64,000 bases of DNA from Halorubellus sp034808145 (GCF_034808145.1 NZ_JAXHGM010000013.1:27776-91775), one strand, 5' to 3'; positions 1-9,226 are shown, numbered from the stretch's first letter. Numbers and translations: made by a program. Notes: generated from the sequence alone by a model not told the origin.

Positions 1-804
1 TCGCGGTTACTCCGGTTTGTTGAGCAGGCGTATCACTTGGCTCGGCGAGCTATCGCTCGGTACTCCTCGAAGTTCTCAAAACGCCGGTACACACTCCACC
101 AACACATCGTTCTGCTGTGTCTCAAGGTTCGGAAGAATACGACGTACCGAACGCTTCTCGACGAACTCATCGAGATGCCCCGGATTCGAAGCGCCATCGA
201 TCTGGAGGAACTCCCGTCTCCCTCAACGCTATGTAAAGCGTTCAACCGACTCAATATGGCTGTCTGGCGTGTCCTTCTCAATCTCTCGGTCACACTACTC
301 CCGACCAACGGTGTCGTCGGTATCGACGCCTCCGGTTTCGACCGGATTCACGCCTCAAAACACTACACGAAGCGGACGAACCTGACGATTCAGCAGTTGA
401 AGGTCACACTTCTCGTAGACACGAGGTCGAACACGATTCTCGACATACACGTGACGACGACGCGAAAACACGATTCGCAGATTGCTCCGTGGCTCATCAA
501 GCGAAACACTGGAGAAGTAGCAGTTCTCCTCGGCGACAAGGGATACGATGATAAGAAGATTCGTGCATTAGCCCGTGAAACTGGTGTTCGTCCGCTCATC
601 AAGCACCGCGAGTTCTCGTCTCTTCACAAGGCGTGGAACGCTCGGTTGGATGCCGATCTCTACGGTCAGCGCAGTCAGAACGAGACCGTGAACTCTCGCC
701 TCAAACGCAAATACGGTGCATTCGTCCGCTCACGGCACTGGTGGAAGCAGTTCCGTGAACTAGTTGTCGGCTGTCTCACTCACAACATCGACAAGTCACT
801 CTGA
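1..804 (+). CDS. IS5-type transposase, 5' end cut by window edge
   Basis: The frame is open from the first base of the window, so the true start lies to the left. The visible 267 residues form a DDE transposase core: the first Asp in the GIDASGFDR segment (about base 325), the second Asp in LLGDKGYDD (about base 535) and the Glu in RSQNETVNSRLK (about base 675). This is the arrangement of IS5-family DDE enzymes common in haloarchaea, which cut and rejoin element ends. The 3' part appears intact with no internal stop. A decayed relative lies near 16.8-17.1 kb in the opposite orientation. I could not define the terminal inverted repeats. Confidence 0.85.
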   Translation, partial: SRLLRFVEQAYHLARRAIARYSSKFSKRRYTLHQHIVLLCLKVRKNTTYRTLLDELIEMPRIRSAIDLEELPSPSTLCKAFNRLNMAVWRVLLNLSVTLLPTNGVVGIDASGFDRIHASKHYTKRTNLTIQQLKVTLLVDTRSNTILDIHVTTTRKHDSQIAPWLIKRNTGEVAVLLGDKGYDDKKIRALARETGVRPLIKHREFSSLHKAWNARLDADLYGQRSQNETVNSRLKRKYGAFVRSRHWWKQFRELVVGCLTHNIDKSL

Positions 805-868
805 ACGTCAGATATATTCGGGATGTATCGCTCTCGAATCCCACACAAGAGTTACGTTCTGTTGCTAT

Positions 869-1078
869 TCACCACTTGTCCACGTTTCCACAGTTTGGAC
901 ACTTTGCCTTAATCTTATCACTCCTAATCAGTTTAGAGTCCTTTTTGACGTTCCCGATATTTTTGAGGCATTCCGAGTGGAATGCGGCTTCACACCGGGG
1001 GCATCGTCCGCCATCACTTTTCGTTACTTCTGACCCGCACACGGTGCAGGGGTATGTATCACTGCTGAACAGTCCCAT
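869..1078 (-). CDS. Small two-CxxC zinc-ribbon protein
   Basis: This encodes 69 residues starting with ATG. Two zinc knuckles are visible: CTVCG and CPRCE close to the N-terminus, and a final CPNCG at the C-terminus, with further Cys/His residues (FHSECL) between them. The order resembles a small RING- or FYVE-like double zinc ribbon. Many haloarchaeal proteins of this size carry such CPxCG motifs and mostly lack known functions. It sits between two mobile or broken frames, convergent with the transposase. The cysteine pattern supports a real gene; the function is unknown. Confidence 0.6.
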   Translation of the reverse strand: MGLFSSDTYPCTVCGSEVTKSDGGRCPRCEAAFHSECLKNIGNVKKDSKLIRSDKIKAKCPNCGNVDKW

Positions 1079-1127
1079 ACGAATTGATTGTTAGAGTGGT
1101 GTATAATAAATGTTTCCCAGATATGAT

Positions 1128-1149
1128 TTGCCATGCTATCGCATGGCAA
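1128..1149. repeat. Perfect 9-bp hairpin
   Basis: TTGCCATGC and GCATGGCAA flank the 4-nt loop TATC. It lies between the zinc-ribbon gene start and the truncated frame that follows. It could be a terminator, an operator or the subterminal hairpin of a lost element. Nothing in the sequence decides between these. Confidence 0.5.
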
Positions 1150-1194
1150 TTCGAGTGTATCAATCACACGCCGACCGGACGTTTATTCTATTGA

Positions 1195-2121
1195 GGCAAA
1201 TATTGGATCAATAGGATTTCAACAGAGCCTCCTGGACGTATTTCGGATATTGAAACCAGGGTTGAGTCTGGTCTCCGGCAACACGCAACGAGTCGCCAGT
1301 CAAAAACTCAAGCTATCCAGCTGGCAGACCAGATTGCGTCCGTCGGTGAAACGGCTGCGGACGCCGAACTCCTCGATCTTGATGCTGCCCAGACAGTCCA
1401 ACAGTCTTTCAACCAGATTACTCCTGACACGCTTCGTCGGCTTCGCAAAATCACTGAGGTTGTTGAAGACAGTTTTAGTATCGACGTTGGACACAGTAAA
1501 TTTGCCCGAGCAGCAGCCACGGCTACAAACCTCTCCTCAATAGCCGCATTCGTACTCGCAGGACAGAACCTCTTCATCAGCGCGACCAAACTTGATCAAG
1601 CACATGAAACAGCAGACTCAGTAAACAACATCAAAACCAAACTCTTCTTCGACTTCTACGCCTCCGCCTGCATATTCATCGCAGAAGGCTTCCTCCTGAC
1701 GACTCCGTTCAATTTCAAGTTTGCTTGGAAAGGAACGCGCTATCTGAACAACCACTATTTCTACCGGCTCCGAAAATACAGCTCTGCCCTCTATCGATTG
1801 ATACTCAGCGAGATCCACTACGCCATCCGAGGAATCATCCCCGCAGCTCTCAGAGACACCGACGCCTTCGTGACGTACCTCTCCTCAATGACCGTCCAGA
1901 CAATCAAAATGCTAGACCAGGTTTCTACCAACGGCATCGAAAACCTCCACCGCGAAGTCGAGAACTCCGTAACTGGATTCAAACAATTCGTGGAAACCAA
2001 ATACGAAGTCGTAACCCCCGATGTGAACCTCCAAAAAGCCGCTCTTAAAATCTATCAACGCATTCTCGATGAAGTCGACCTCTCTACAATCCCCACCGTC
2101 TGGTCTCCTTCAATGCGGTGA
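1195..2121 (+). pseudogene. Truncated hypothetical membrane-associated protein
   Basis: One frame stays open for about 308 codons after a stop at 1192-1194, with haloarchaeal-looking composition, but has no ATG or GTG in its first half. The first usable start is the TTG at 1798, deep inside the apparent protein. The frame shows coiled, polar N-terminal sequence, then hydrophobic stretches (around codons for SSIAAFVLAGQNLF and FYASACIFIAEGFLL) and a helical C-terminal half. The first bases of the frame contain a motif like an insertion-sequence end (1214-1229). The simplest reading is a gene whose 5' end was removed by a mobile element. I do not recognise the family. Confidence 0.5.
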
Positions 2122-2236
2122 CATCGAATGAGTGACAGACCGGGGGATTATCGGACCCTATATAATACAATGGGATTCAGTGGGTCAGAATAGGAACAAT
2201 ACTTTTTTGTACGGACGGTAATACTCTAGGTACACG

Positions 2237-2356
2237 ATGAGCGCAACTGACCACTCCCACCAGCACCAGTCATTGACTCTCGAAGATCTCAACGGTGCAA
2301 AGCTCACCTACGAGGATGCTGAGGGGGAAACGGTCGTCGTTGAGTTCGACGAATAG
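2237..2356 (+). CDS. Small acidic hypothetical protein (39 aa)
   Basis: An ATG-started 39-codon frame with a His/Gln-rich N-terminus followed by LTLEDLNGAKLTYEDAEGE and an acidic C-terminus ending VVVEFDE. Composition and codon choice are typical of short haloarchaeal proteins. It is convergent with the large HTH-PIN gene; the two stops are about 20 bp apart with a T run between them. Function unknown. Confidence 0.45.
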   Translation: MSATDHSHQHQSLTLEDLNGAKLTYEDAEGETVVVEFDE

Positions 2357-2360
2357 GCGC

Positions 2361-2365
2361 TTTTT
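2361..2365 (+). terminator. T-run terminator between convergent genes
   Basis: Five consecutive T residues follow the stop of the 39-codon gene by four bases, in the 20-bp space between convergent genes. Archaeal termination often uses such short T runs; no hairpin is needed. Confidence 0.35.
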
Positions 2366-2376
2366 CCTACCGTTCT

Positions 2377-4854
2377 CTACTCGCTTTTCGATTGTTCGAT
2401 GGTGACAACGTTAACCCCAAGGAGCTTCGAGAACTTCCAGAGTCCGGATTGTGTTTCCGGAAGGAGTAGATACGCTGACTCCGAGGTAACCGCCAGACAC
2501 AGGGCGAGATAATCCTCGCGACTCAAAAACGCCGCTCCAGCCCCGGAGTCATCCTCATCGCTGTTGGTGGTGCTTCCCAGTGTCTCAGGTGTGAGCCCGG
2601 AGCTGAGTACGGGCATTGATTCGTAGTTCGCGTTCGGTGCCTCACACAAAGCGAGTAAATCTTGGTTAAATTCTGAAGGCCGATTACTGTTGGAAGCATT
2701 ATCAATGATATACTCCGTCGGAATTCGGAAGGTGCAGTATGGGAATTCTGTGTTATCAACCTCGTTCATCTCTGCAGATAGCTGAGAAAGTAGGGACACA
2801 TCGAGATGATTTTCCGAAATATAGTCCGGGATGAGACGGAGGGCGGATTGCGTCGGGATGACAACGACGTCCTCTAGGTGGCGGTAACTGAGATCGTCAG
2901 CATCCGAATCGTAGTAGGGAAGAATTGATTCAGAGGAGACCCAGGTGTTGAGTATTGATTCCGGGGTTCGGGTTGACTGTCGCCCTGAATTAGTGACGGG
3001 CAGCGTTGCGTTCGGGTTGATCATGTCGCTGATAGCAGCGAGGATGTCAGCTCTGGTGTGGAGGTTAACACCGATCTGTGGGAGGATATCCGATTCAGGA
3101 GAGCTACCGTCTCGAATTGGGGATGAGAGACCGTTGAAATGTCGGATATCGACAGCGGAGATGTCTGTGAGTTGAGCGAGCTCTTGTAGTGACCCGTCGC
3201 CGGTTACGAGTTGTGCCTCGGTGTGCTCTGTATATGCGAGTATGTGGAGATCTGCGATGTCGTTGTTGTCGAGATTTGCGTGGATTCGTTCGGGGAGAGG
3301 TTGGAAGTGAACGGATAGGAAGTCGAACTGTTCTAAGGTTCGGAGCATCGAGAGGTTTTCGAAGCCCTGGTCGTTGGTGGCTTCTGTGGCGCTTCCCGAT
3401 TCAGGATGTTTGTTGAGTTCGTGGATGACAGCGTAGGGGATGTGAATGGTGCTGCCATAGAAAAAGTCATGCGTGTATAGGGTATGGAGAATGCTCGTTG
3501 GTTGATTATCGACGTGGTCGTGATATAGAGCGTTTGTGTCGAACACCCAGTCTTGGTGTTGCTGTCGCTGATAGCGGGGATATTCTGGGTTTTGGAACTC
3601 ATATGTGTCACAGCCCAGCTTTTGCTTGATCATATCGGTGACTGCCTTCTTGATCGTCTCCACGCGCTTGATGCCTTCTGGGGCTTCCCACGTGATGCGG
3701 TTGCCATTGGCCTCAAGTACCAATGTAACCTGGTCGAACAGAAACAGGAGTTGGTCCCCGGTTTTTCGGATGGGGAGACCCTCGGTCTCTGCAGAGTGCC
3801 GCGAGTGAGTTGCTAGATCCGAGAATTGGGGGTTCGCTTCCTGAATTGCCGTATGGACGGTATCGACATCAAGATGAGGCACGTTACCGTCTTCTGCCCC
3901 GAATATCACAGGCTGCTTTATTCCTGGAACAATCTGTAGTGCATCGTCAGTGACGCGGATGACCTCCGGTGTTGGATCAGTGGTGGTCGGTCCGACTAAG
4001 GCTGCGTATTGTGGAATCTTGTAGTACCACGACGATTTGAACACGCCATAATCGAGAATCTCCTCCCTCGCTTGTTGTGCTTCGTCCGGAGTTAATTGCT
4101 CGGTGTAGCACGTGAAGTAGACTTCTTCTGGTTCGTGGACCTCTTTCCGGTAGAGCTCGGTATGCGTCAATTCTGGTCTATCACCGAGGAAATAGTCACG
4201 AAAATAGTCCGCCTCCAACTCGAAATAAGGAGTTGAGATCAGGTTGGATGGGTTCCGTTCTCCATGCAGGACTTCGATGATACCCACACCCACCATCATC
4301 TGGACGCCATCGATGCAATTCTCGAAAATATCTTCTACTGTCTGGATGAACGAGATGAATTCATCCGCGCTTGCCAGATTCGCTCGACCGTCATCAAGCG
4401 TTGGAAGCTCTTCGAATGCAGCGTGAGTAGACTGCTTTAACGCACGTCCAGCATGATAGGCCCCCTGCACTCGGGCATGACGTTCAGTTCCCCCTGGTGA
4501 GACCATTTCCTCTTCAATCGGTACAACACGTCCGTATGTCGACTCCTCTCTATCCCCTACAGTGAACGATAACTCTAGTACATCACCCTCCTCAAGCAGA
4601 CACTCTTCAAACATCCCTTCGGGTAAAAGAATCGAGTACGGGTGAGCGAAGGAAACTCCATACTCTACATCTTGAAACCACTCCAGTTCGGCAATCAGTT
4701 CCCCGCGATTTTGGACCACATCTCGAACATAGGAAGCCGAACAATCAACGCGGTCAGCTAGTTCGACGTAGGATAAACCCGGGTGAGCAGCCGACTGATG
4801 TAAAATCCGACGCTGTAAGAACGTAAACCCATCGGGGCTATCAGCATCCATCAC
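2377..4854 (-). CDS. Large HTH and PIN-domain protein
   Basis: This encodes 825 residues. Residues about 10-60 form a helix-turn-helix (LQRRILHQSAAHPGLSYVELADRV, then a recognition-helix-like SASYVRDVV). Around residue 433 begins a PIN nuclease domain with the expected acidic residues in order: Asp in VFDTNALY, Glu in VIHELNKH, Asp in NDIADLHILA and Asp in VTGDGSL. PIN domains are Mg2+-dependent RNases or DNases. The roughly 370-residue middle region and the last 250 residues match nothing I recognise. It stands alone, with gene-free DNA upstream. The size and the HTH plus PIN combination are unlike small VapC toxins. Nuclease activity is inferred from the motifs only. Confidence 0.75.
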   Translation of the reverse strand: MMDADSPDGFTFLQRRILHQSAAHPGLSYVELADRVDCSASYVRDVVQNRGELIAELEWFQDVEYGVSFAHPYSILLPEGMFEECLLEEGDVLELSFTVGDREESTYGRVVPIEEEMVSPGGTERHARVQGAYHAGRALKQSTHAAFEELPTLDDGRANLASADEFISFIQTVEDIFENCIDGVQMMVGVGIIEVLHGERNPSNLISTPYFELEADYFRDYFLGDRPELTHTELYRKEVHEPEEVYFTCYTEQLTPDEAQQAREEILDYGVFKSSWYYKIPQYAALVGPTTTDPTPEVIRVTDDALQIVPGIKQPVIFGAEDGNVPHLDVDTVHTAIQEANPQFSDLATHSRHSAETEGLPIRKTGDQLLFLFDQVTLVLEANGNRITWEAPEGIKRVETIKKAVTDMIKQKLGCDTYEFQNPEYPRYQRQQHQDWVFDTNALYHDHVDNQPTSILHTLYTHDFFYGSTIHIPYAVIHELNKHPESGSATEATNDQGFENLSMLRTLEQFDFLSVHFQPLPERIHANLDNNDIADLHILAYTEHTEAQLVTGDGSLQELAQLTDISAVDIRHFNGLSSPIRDGSSPESDILPQIGVNLHTRADILAAISDMINPNATLPVTNSGRQSTRTPESILNTWVSSESILPYYDSDADDLSYRHLEDVVVIPTQSALRLIPDYISENHLDVSLLSQLSAEMNEVDNTEFPYCTFRIPTEYIIDNASNSNRPSEFNQDLLALCEAPNANYESMPVLSSGLTPETLGSTTNSDEDDSGAGAAFLSREDYLALCLAVTSESAYLLLPETQSGLWKFSKLLGVNVVTIEQSKSE

Positions 4855-5197
4855 TCACCCATCCAAGGTCACCAACAAATAGGTTCTCACCGATGCCGAT
4901 TCAGACTCCAACTCAGAACCAACAATCCTCCCCAGACGAAACGCTCAGCGACAATTCAATCTCAACTCTCAATTGCGGCCCCATGCCAATCGCTTCCCCC
5001 TCAGCGAGCACATTCCAATACACTTCGCTAGTACAATCCGGAAAACCACCACTTCTACTTGCCAGAATCACCGCAACCTCAGATCACCGACCCACCGATT
5101 GCTCATTCCCCCACAAACTCGACGATATCCACTACCCTCCTCATCTCCCAAGGAACACCCAGCAAGCCCTCAGCCGGCTCGCGGCCGCTCCACGACA

Positions 5198-5229
5198 TAT
5201 CCGCGCTCCCCGCACCACGAGCGCGGATA
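5198..5229. repeat. Perfect 11-bp hairpin
   Basis: TATCCGCGCTC (5198-5208) pairs perfectly with GAGCGCGGATA (5219-5229) across a 10-nt loop. It lies near the start of the GC-rich gene-free tract. Confidence 0.6.
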
Positions 5230-5477
5230 GGGGTCGACGGAAGCGACCACGCCCGAACGGGCGCGAGCCGGCTTCGCCCTTGCATTCCACCAGGCCCGCA
5301 CGAATCCGGCCGAGCGTGCGACCGTCCTTTGACCGGAGGTGAACGACGACGGTGGCCGATCGGCCTAGCATTCGCCGGTGACCGCCGGTCGGATCGATCC
5401 AGCATCGGCGTTTCCTCGCGGCGCCCTCCTCGGGAGTCGTCGCGCACGCGCTGAGCGCGCGCACGGATTCCAGTATC

Positions 5478-5493
5478 GACCCCATGCGGGGTC
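5478..5493. repeat. Short perfect hairpin
   Basis: GACCCC and GGGGTC pair across the tetraloop ATGC inside the GC-rich gene-free tract. Confidence 0.45.
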
Positions 5494-5745
5494 GCGCCTC
5501 GTCGGCCGCCGCGAGCGCTACGCCTCGCACGCCGCCGACCGCTGGCGGCGTGCTCGCCCACGGCGCGTCCGCCGCGCCCACCCATATCCTCCAGGCTTCT
5601 CTCTCGGCGCGCCGCCCACGGGGTCGCGACAGCGGTCGCGACTTCCGTTGCGTTCACGACGACCTCGACTCCTCGCCTGGCGGCGAGGTTCTCGACCGTC
5701 GTGACGGACGGGGCAGCGCGCCGTCGGAGACACCTCACCGTACGC

Positions 5746-5771
5746 CGGGGCCGACGACCGCGCCGGCCCCG
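5746..5771. repeat. 8-bp GC hairpin
   Basis: CGGGGCCG (5746-5753) and CGGCCCCG (5764-5771) pair perfectly across 10 nt inside the GC-rich gene-free tract. Confidence 0.45.
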
Positions 5772-5887
5772 ACGCACGGGTTGCGGTGCCACTGTGTGGC
5801 TTCCCGAGGCGCTGTCGCGCCAGGGGTTCCAAAGAAAACCCCTTGAAGCGGTCGATAGCTCGCGGTCCGCACCGCCCGCGAGCGATT

Positions 5888-5939
5888 CGCGACCCACGCA
5901 CGTCGCGTCCCGCACCGCGTGCGACGTGCGTGAGTCGCG
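5888..5939. repeat. Long near-perfect hairpin, 19-bp arms
   Basis: The arms 5888-5906 and 5921-5939 are reverse complements except for one position, around a 14-nt loop. The arms are CGCGACCCACGCACGTCGC and its partner. This is the strongest secondary structure in the gene-free tract. It could be a structured RNA, a protein-binding site or a replication element. Confidence 0.65.
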
Positions 5940-6174
5940 ATCTCGACCCAGCCGGCCGCCGTGGATCGGACGCGCCCACCACGAGGGCGGGCGCGTTGCG
6001 CTCCAGCGACGACCGGCAGGCGTCGAGACGACCAGCATCAAGGGGTTTGTCTTTTCGAAACTTCCAGGTGTGGTTCCCGGGGTGATGACAGCCCGCAGGG
6101 GCCGCCAGCAATCGCTGTGGTGGGCGGTCGACCAGCGCGCGGACGGCGTGCGAGATCGGTCGGTCGTGCTGCCA

Positions 6175-6203
6175 ATTTATGTGCCCCTGACGGGGTGAGG
6201 GGC
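6175..6203 (+). promoter_or_regulatory. Promoter box with C/G hairpin
   Basis: ATTTAT is followed by CCCC(TGAC)GGGG and TGAGGGG. This is the first of a family of TTT-box plus C/G-hairpin elements in this window. It lies about 80-105 bp upstream of the OB-fold gene start, further than in the other copies. Confidence 0.5.
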
Positions 6204-6283
6204 GACGTAGAGACCTCTCTCGGCGGTTGTGGGAACGAGGCGTGGTAGAGACACGCCTCAAGCGGAATCCAGTGAGAATTCCA

Positions 6284-7315
6284 ATGTACGATAACAGTGA
6301 TTTCGGTAAGACGGTTTCGGTCGAAACGAGCGAGAATGACGAGTTCACGCGGTCGGTACACGAGCAAGCGCCGCACCTGCGGGAGACGCCAGTCGCCCAA
6401 CAGGTCGAGGACCCACAGGGCGTGCTGGCGGCAGCGGCGGCGGAGACGGCGCGCGGTGAGGAACTCAGACCCTCGAACGCGCAGGAGTTCGAGGGCGAGC
6501 GCGACTACGACTGGAGTACGCGCCCTGGGCTCGACCACCCGTGGGGAGCGACGCTCGCTCAGGAAGAACGTCGACTCGCCGAGGAGCAGGAACTCAGGGA
6601 GCAGCGCAAGCGGGCTATGTGGGCGCACGAAGCAGGCGTAAACAGGGCAGGGTCGAGTCGTGTGCAGTGCGAGCGAGAGGCGCGCGAACAGCGAGCGAGG
6701 ATGGTCGAGCGCGGCCTGGACGACGAGGTGTCGCCGATCCGGGCGGACCCGCGGCCGGAATTTGACGCGGACGTCATCGCGGAGTGCAACCGAGACGCAG
6801 ACAGACTGTCGAAGGCGCGGTCGTGTGCGCCGACTCGGGCGGCACTCAGTCGGATGCTCGCCGAGCACCGAGCGGACGGGAAGGACGCACTCGCAGCGGT
6901 GCTGTCGGTCCAAGAACAACTGGACGGGATGAGCGGCGTCCCACGCGCGATCGAGTCGTTCGAGTCGTGGATGGGGAACCCGAAATACGACGTCCGGGTG
7001 ACGGTCGAGGCGCGCGTCGAGACGTTGTACTATCCACACTCGACGAGCCAGCAGCAGGTCGCGATCCTCGACGATGGAACGTCGAAGGCGAAGTTGACGG
7101 TGTGGCGGCGCGCGCTCGAGGACGCTATCCTCCGTGAGGGCGACAGGGTGCGGGTGACGGGCGGACTCGCAGGATGGTACTCGGGGCAAGCGCAGGTGGC
7201 GGTGGATTCGAAAACGCGCATCAGCATCCTCGAAAGCGGCGACGGGCCGGCCACCCGGCGGAGCGACGGCACCGTCTTCGGGGCGAAGTACCGCAAGCGC
7301 CAGAACCGGGCATAA
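6284..7315 (+). CDS. OB-fold nucleic-acid-binding protein
   Basis: This encodes 343 residues from the ATG at 6284; the frame could start earlier, but upstream residues look random. The first 230 residues are charged and helical, including a Glu/Arg-rich coiled segment. Residues about 232-315 form an OB fold typical of archaeal single-strand DNA-binding proteins (a KYDVRVTVEARVETLY strand, then QVAILDDGTSKAKLTVW, then LREGDRVRVTGG). The last residues are basic. Haloarchaeal plasmids often carry such RPA-like proteins. It heads the replication-gene cluster. Single-stranded DNA binding is inferred from the fold. Confidence 0.7.
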   Translation: MYDNSDFGKTVSVETSENDEFTRSVHEQAPHLRETPVAQQVEDPQGVLAAAAAETARGEELRPSNAQEFEGERDYDWSTRPGLDHPWGATLAQEERRLAEEQELREQRKRAMWAHEAGVNRAGSSRVQCEREAREQRARMVERGLDDEVSPIRADPRPEFDADVIAECNRDADRLSKARSCAPTRAALSRMLAEHRADGKDALAAVLSVQEQLDGMSGVPRAIESFESWMGNPKYDVRVTVEARVETLYYPHSTSQQQVAILDDGTSKAKLTVWRRALEDAILREGDRVRVTGGLAGWYSGQAQVAVDSKTRISILESGDGPATRRSDGTVFGAKYRKRQNRA

Positions 7316-7734
7316 ACACGCCGCTCTCATTTTTATTGGGCGACCGCCTCCCCGCCCACCGCTCCCGCCCCCTGGCGGGGGCGGCAGCCACGACCCCGGC
7401 GACCGCACCGTAGTGACCGCAGAAAACCCACCACGTGCGTCGATGTCGCACGCGTGGAAGTCATACGCGGACAGCACGACGCCACCTCCCACCCGCCTCC
7501 AGGTTCCGGGCGACTCACTCCGTCGGGTTCGTCGCCGGGCTTTCCCTCACGTCACCACGTCCACTTTTCAGTGCCTGACAAGACTAGTGTGTTGGTTAGA
7601 AAGGCTGCGTACAGCACAACGGGTCCGTTCTATTCACAGACAACGGTCTGAATCCCTCGTATAGTAGGCGTGCATATTTTACAAGCAACTCTCACCATCC
7701 CTTGTTTCCTCCGAGAAAGGGGAAACCAGTTATA
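7316..7734. other. Intergenic stretch without a convincing gene
   Basis: A T run (7330-7334) follows the OB-fold gene, then C/G-rich sequence including CCGCCCCC(TGG)CGGGGGCGG-like pairing near 7360-7383. A segment at about 7424-7470 resembles one at about 11028-11075, sharing CCACGTGCGTC. No coding sequence is supported. Confidence 0.45.
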
Positions 7735-8076
7735 ATGGTTGAATTACTATACATTAGTATGACAGGATGCCGACTGAAGTGGTGCCGGAAAAGCAATGCC
7801 CCGCGGCCCGAAGACCAGTACGATTGTGCTGCGCGACAAGAGGCGGTCGAACAGCAGCTCGCCGAGGTCGACGGTATCGACATTGATGACGTGAAGTACG
7901 TCAACCCACCACGCCACCTCTCCGGCGATCTGGGACCGCTGTACGACGTCTGCGAACTGGTCCTGGATAACCCCCTCGACTACTATCTCCTGTACGAGTT
8001 CCTTACCAGTGACGAACAGAACCAAGTCGAACCGTCCGACCCAGATGTCCTTGATGAGGTCGAGAACGATGAGTGA
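7735..8076 (+). CDS. Hypothetical acidic protein
   Basis: A 113-residue acidic protein. The ATG at 7735 follows an AT-rich region; an alternative ATG lies at 7759. An N-terminal MTGCRLKWCRK segment gives two Cys residues, and the C-terminal half is rich in Asp/Glu. The stop overlaps the start of the next gene (ATGA), so the two are probably co-translated. No domain is recognised. Confidence 0.55.
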   Translation: MVELLYISMTGCRLKWCRKSNAPRPEDQYDCAARQEAVEQQLAEVDGIDIDDVKYVNPPRHLSGDLGPLYDVCELVLDNPLDYYLLYEFLTSDEQNQVEPSDPDVLDEVENDE

Positions 8077-8437
8077 AGCGGTCGCCGAAACAGAAGCCGA
8101 TATACGGGAGATGGGCGATTGCGAGAAGTGTATGTCCGAGATTCCGATAATGGCGGAGAGGTGTCCGGATTGTGGCTACGAGCCGTCAAGCCACGGCATC
8201 GTCGGCGGGCTGCTACTTGGGCTGCTCTTGGTGAGTTCCATCCTCCTCGCTGGCTTCATTATGATTATCTGGGTTGCGGCCATTGCGTCAGCCCAGTTCG
8301 GCATATCCGGCGCTCTGACGCTTACCGCTGTTGTTGGCATCTTCCTCGCTCCGATGGTGTGGATTGTCTGGAAGAGCGCGAATGCGGAGCGCAAGACCGC
8401 CACCGGGCATATCCGGGACTGGGATGAAGTCACGTAG
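8069..8437 (+). CDS. Zinc-ribbon membrane protein
   Basis: This encodes 122 residues starting at the ATG that overlaps the upstream stop. A four-Cys zinc ribbon comes first (CEKC at about 18-21 and CPDC at about 32-35), followed by two hydrophobic helices at about 44-66 and 77-103. It is probably anchored in the membrane with the zinc ribbon on the inside. This arrangement is common in small haloarchaeal membrane proteins of unknown role. It forms a two-gene unit with the acidic protein upstream. Confidence 0.6.
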   Translation: MSEAVAETEADIREMGDCEKCMSEIPIMAERCPDCGYEPSSHGIVGGLLLGLLLVSSILLAGFIMIIWVAAIASAQFGISGALTLTAVVGIFLAPMVWIVWKSANAERKTATGHIRDWDEVT

Positions 8438-8718
8438 GTTCAAAATTGCCGATATTCCAGACCGACGTGGTATAATCTAATTCTGTATCTACCGATTCAG
8501 TGGACCACTGGTACTACCCGAGTGGACGCCGATCCGCGACCTGTCTTCATCATGACGTCGGAGCTCCTTCGTGGCAGATCGTTCCCACAGGGGCGAAGGT
8601 TTGCATCGCGGGTTGGATCCGTGATTGGTTTCTCACGGCCTTGACGGTGTTGGAGATGCTCGAAACTGAATCCGACCGGGAGAAGACTTTTCCACCGCGT
8701 TCCCCTACGGAGACGCGT

Positions 8719-8976
8719 ATGAGTTCCTCGCGCGAAATTCGACTGATCGATGAACCTGATGGTGGCTGGAGTGCCATCGATGTCGATACGAACGTCGCCA
8801 GTCAGGGTGACACCCGCGAGGAAGCACTCGACAATCTCGATGAAGCCCTCGCCCTCCACAAGGGCGAAGCCGGGGAGCCGATCGAGGATGAAGAAGCGTT
8901 CCTCGAAGAACTTGGTATCGACCCCGATGAAGTCACGGGCGAGAATGAAGAAGACCGACCGCCGTTCCTCTCCTGA
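8719..8976 (+). CDS. hicB: HicB-like antitoxin
   Basis: This encodes 85 residues. The HicB fold is recognisable from IRLIDEPDGGWSAIDVDTNVASQGDTREEALDNLDEAL, the partly degraded RNase-H-like domain of HicB and UPF0150 proteins. The C-terminus is acidic with no added DNA-binding domain. I chose the ATG at 8719 because the upstream in-frame residues do not resemble the family. The HicA-like gene follows three bases after the stop, the usual arrangement for this toxin-antitoxin pair, in which HicB neutralises HicA. Confidence 0.8.
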   Translation: MSSSREIRLIDEPDGGWSAIDVDTNVASQGDTREEALDNLDEALALHKGEAGEPIEDEEAFLEELGIDPDEVTGENEEDRPPFLS

Positions 8977-8979
8977 GAC

Positions 8980-9222
8980 GTGCGTCGCGATTTCTCTGGT
9001 CGCGATCTCGTGAAGGTCCTCCGGAAGCACCGATTTCGACCCATCAATCGCACTGGGAGCCACGTACAACTTCGCTTCGAAGACCCGGAGACCGGAGAGG
9101 TACGGAACGTCACTGTCCCGATGCACGAATCGATCTCGACCGGGACCCTCCGCAGTATCGCCTCTCAGGCGGGTGCCGATGACTTCGACGCCTTCTGCGA
9201 ATGGATTGACCGACACCGCTAA
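8980..9222 (+). CDS. hicA: HicA-like mRNA interferase toxin
   Basis: This encodes 80 residues with a GTG start (8980), three bases after the hicB-like stop. The protein shows the HicA/YcfA double-stranded RNA-binding fold: FSGRDLVKVLRKHRFRPINRTGSHVQLRFEDP, with the His of the GSHVQL motif that is catalytic in the family. HicA toxins cleave mRNA independently of ribosomes. It lies downstream of its antitoxin, the order common in haloarchaea. Confidence 0.8.
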   Translation: MRRDFSGRDLVKVLRKHRFRPINRTGSHVQLRFEDPETGEVRNVTVPMHESISTGTLRSIASQAGADDFDAFCEWIDRHR

Positions 9223-9226
9223 CCGC

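Larger units (their letters stand above)
4855..6283. other. GC-rich, gene-free, hairpin-rich region
   Basis: About 1.4 kb with no convincing gene. The long open frames here are open on both strands at once and give Arg/Ala/Pro/Gly-rich translations without recognisable motifs, as expected of very GC-rich DNA. Several perfect or near-perfect hairpins occur, listed separately. The last 110 bases hold the probable promoter of the following OB-fold gene. Confidence 0.6.

Noticed and set aside
5103..6348. Long minus-strand open frames of 312 and 276 codons in the GC-rich tract
   Set aside because: Both strands are open at once, the translations are Arg/Ala/Pro-rich without motifs, and the frames overlap each other. 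They are artefacts of high GC.
6038..7492. Minus-strand open frame of 484 codons
   Set aside because: It is antisense to the OB-fold gene and Arg/Pro/Leu-rich; the plus-strand gene has a recognisable domain.
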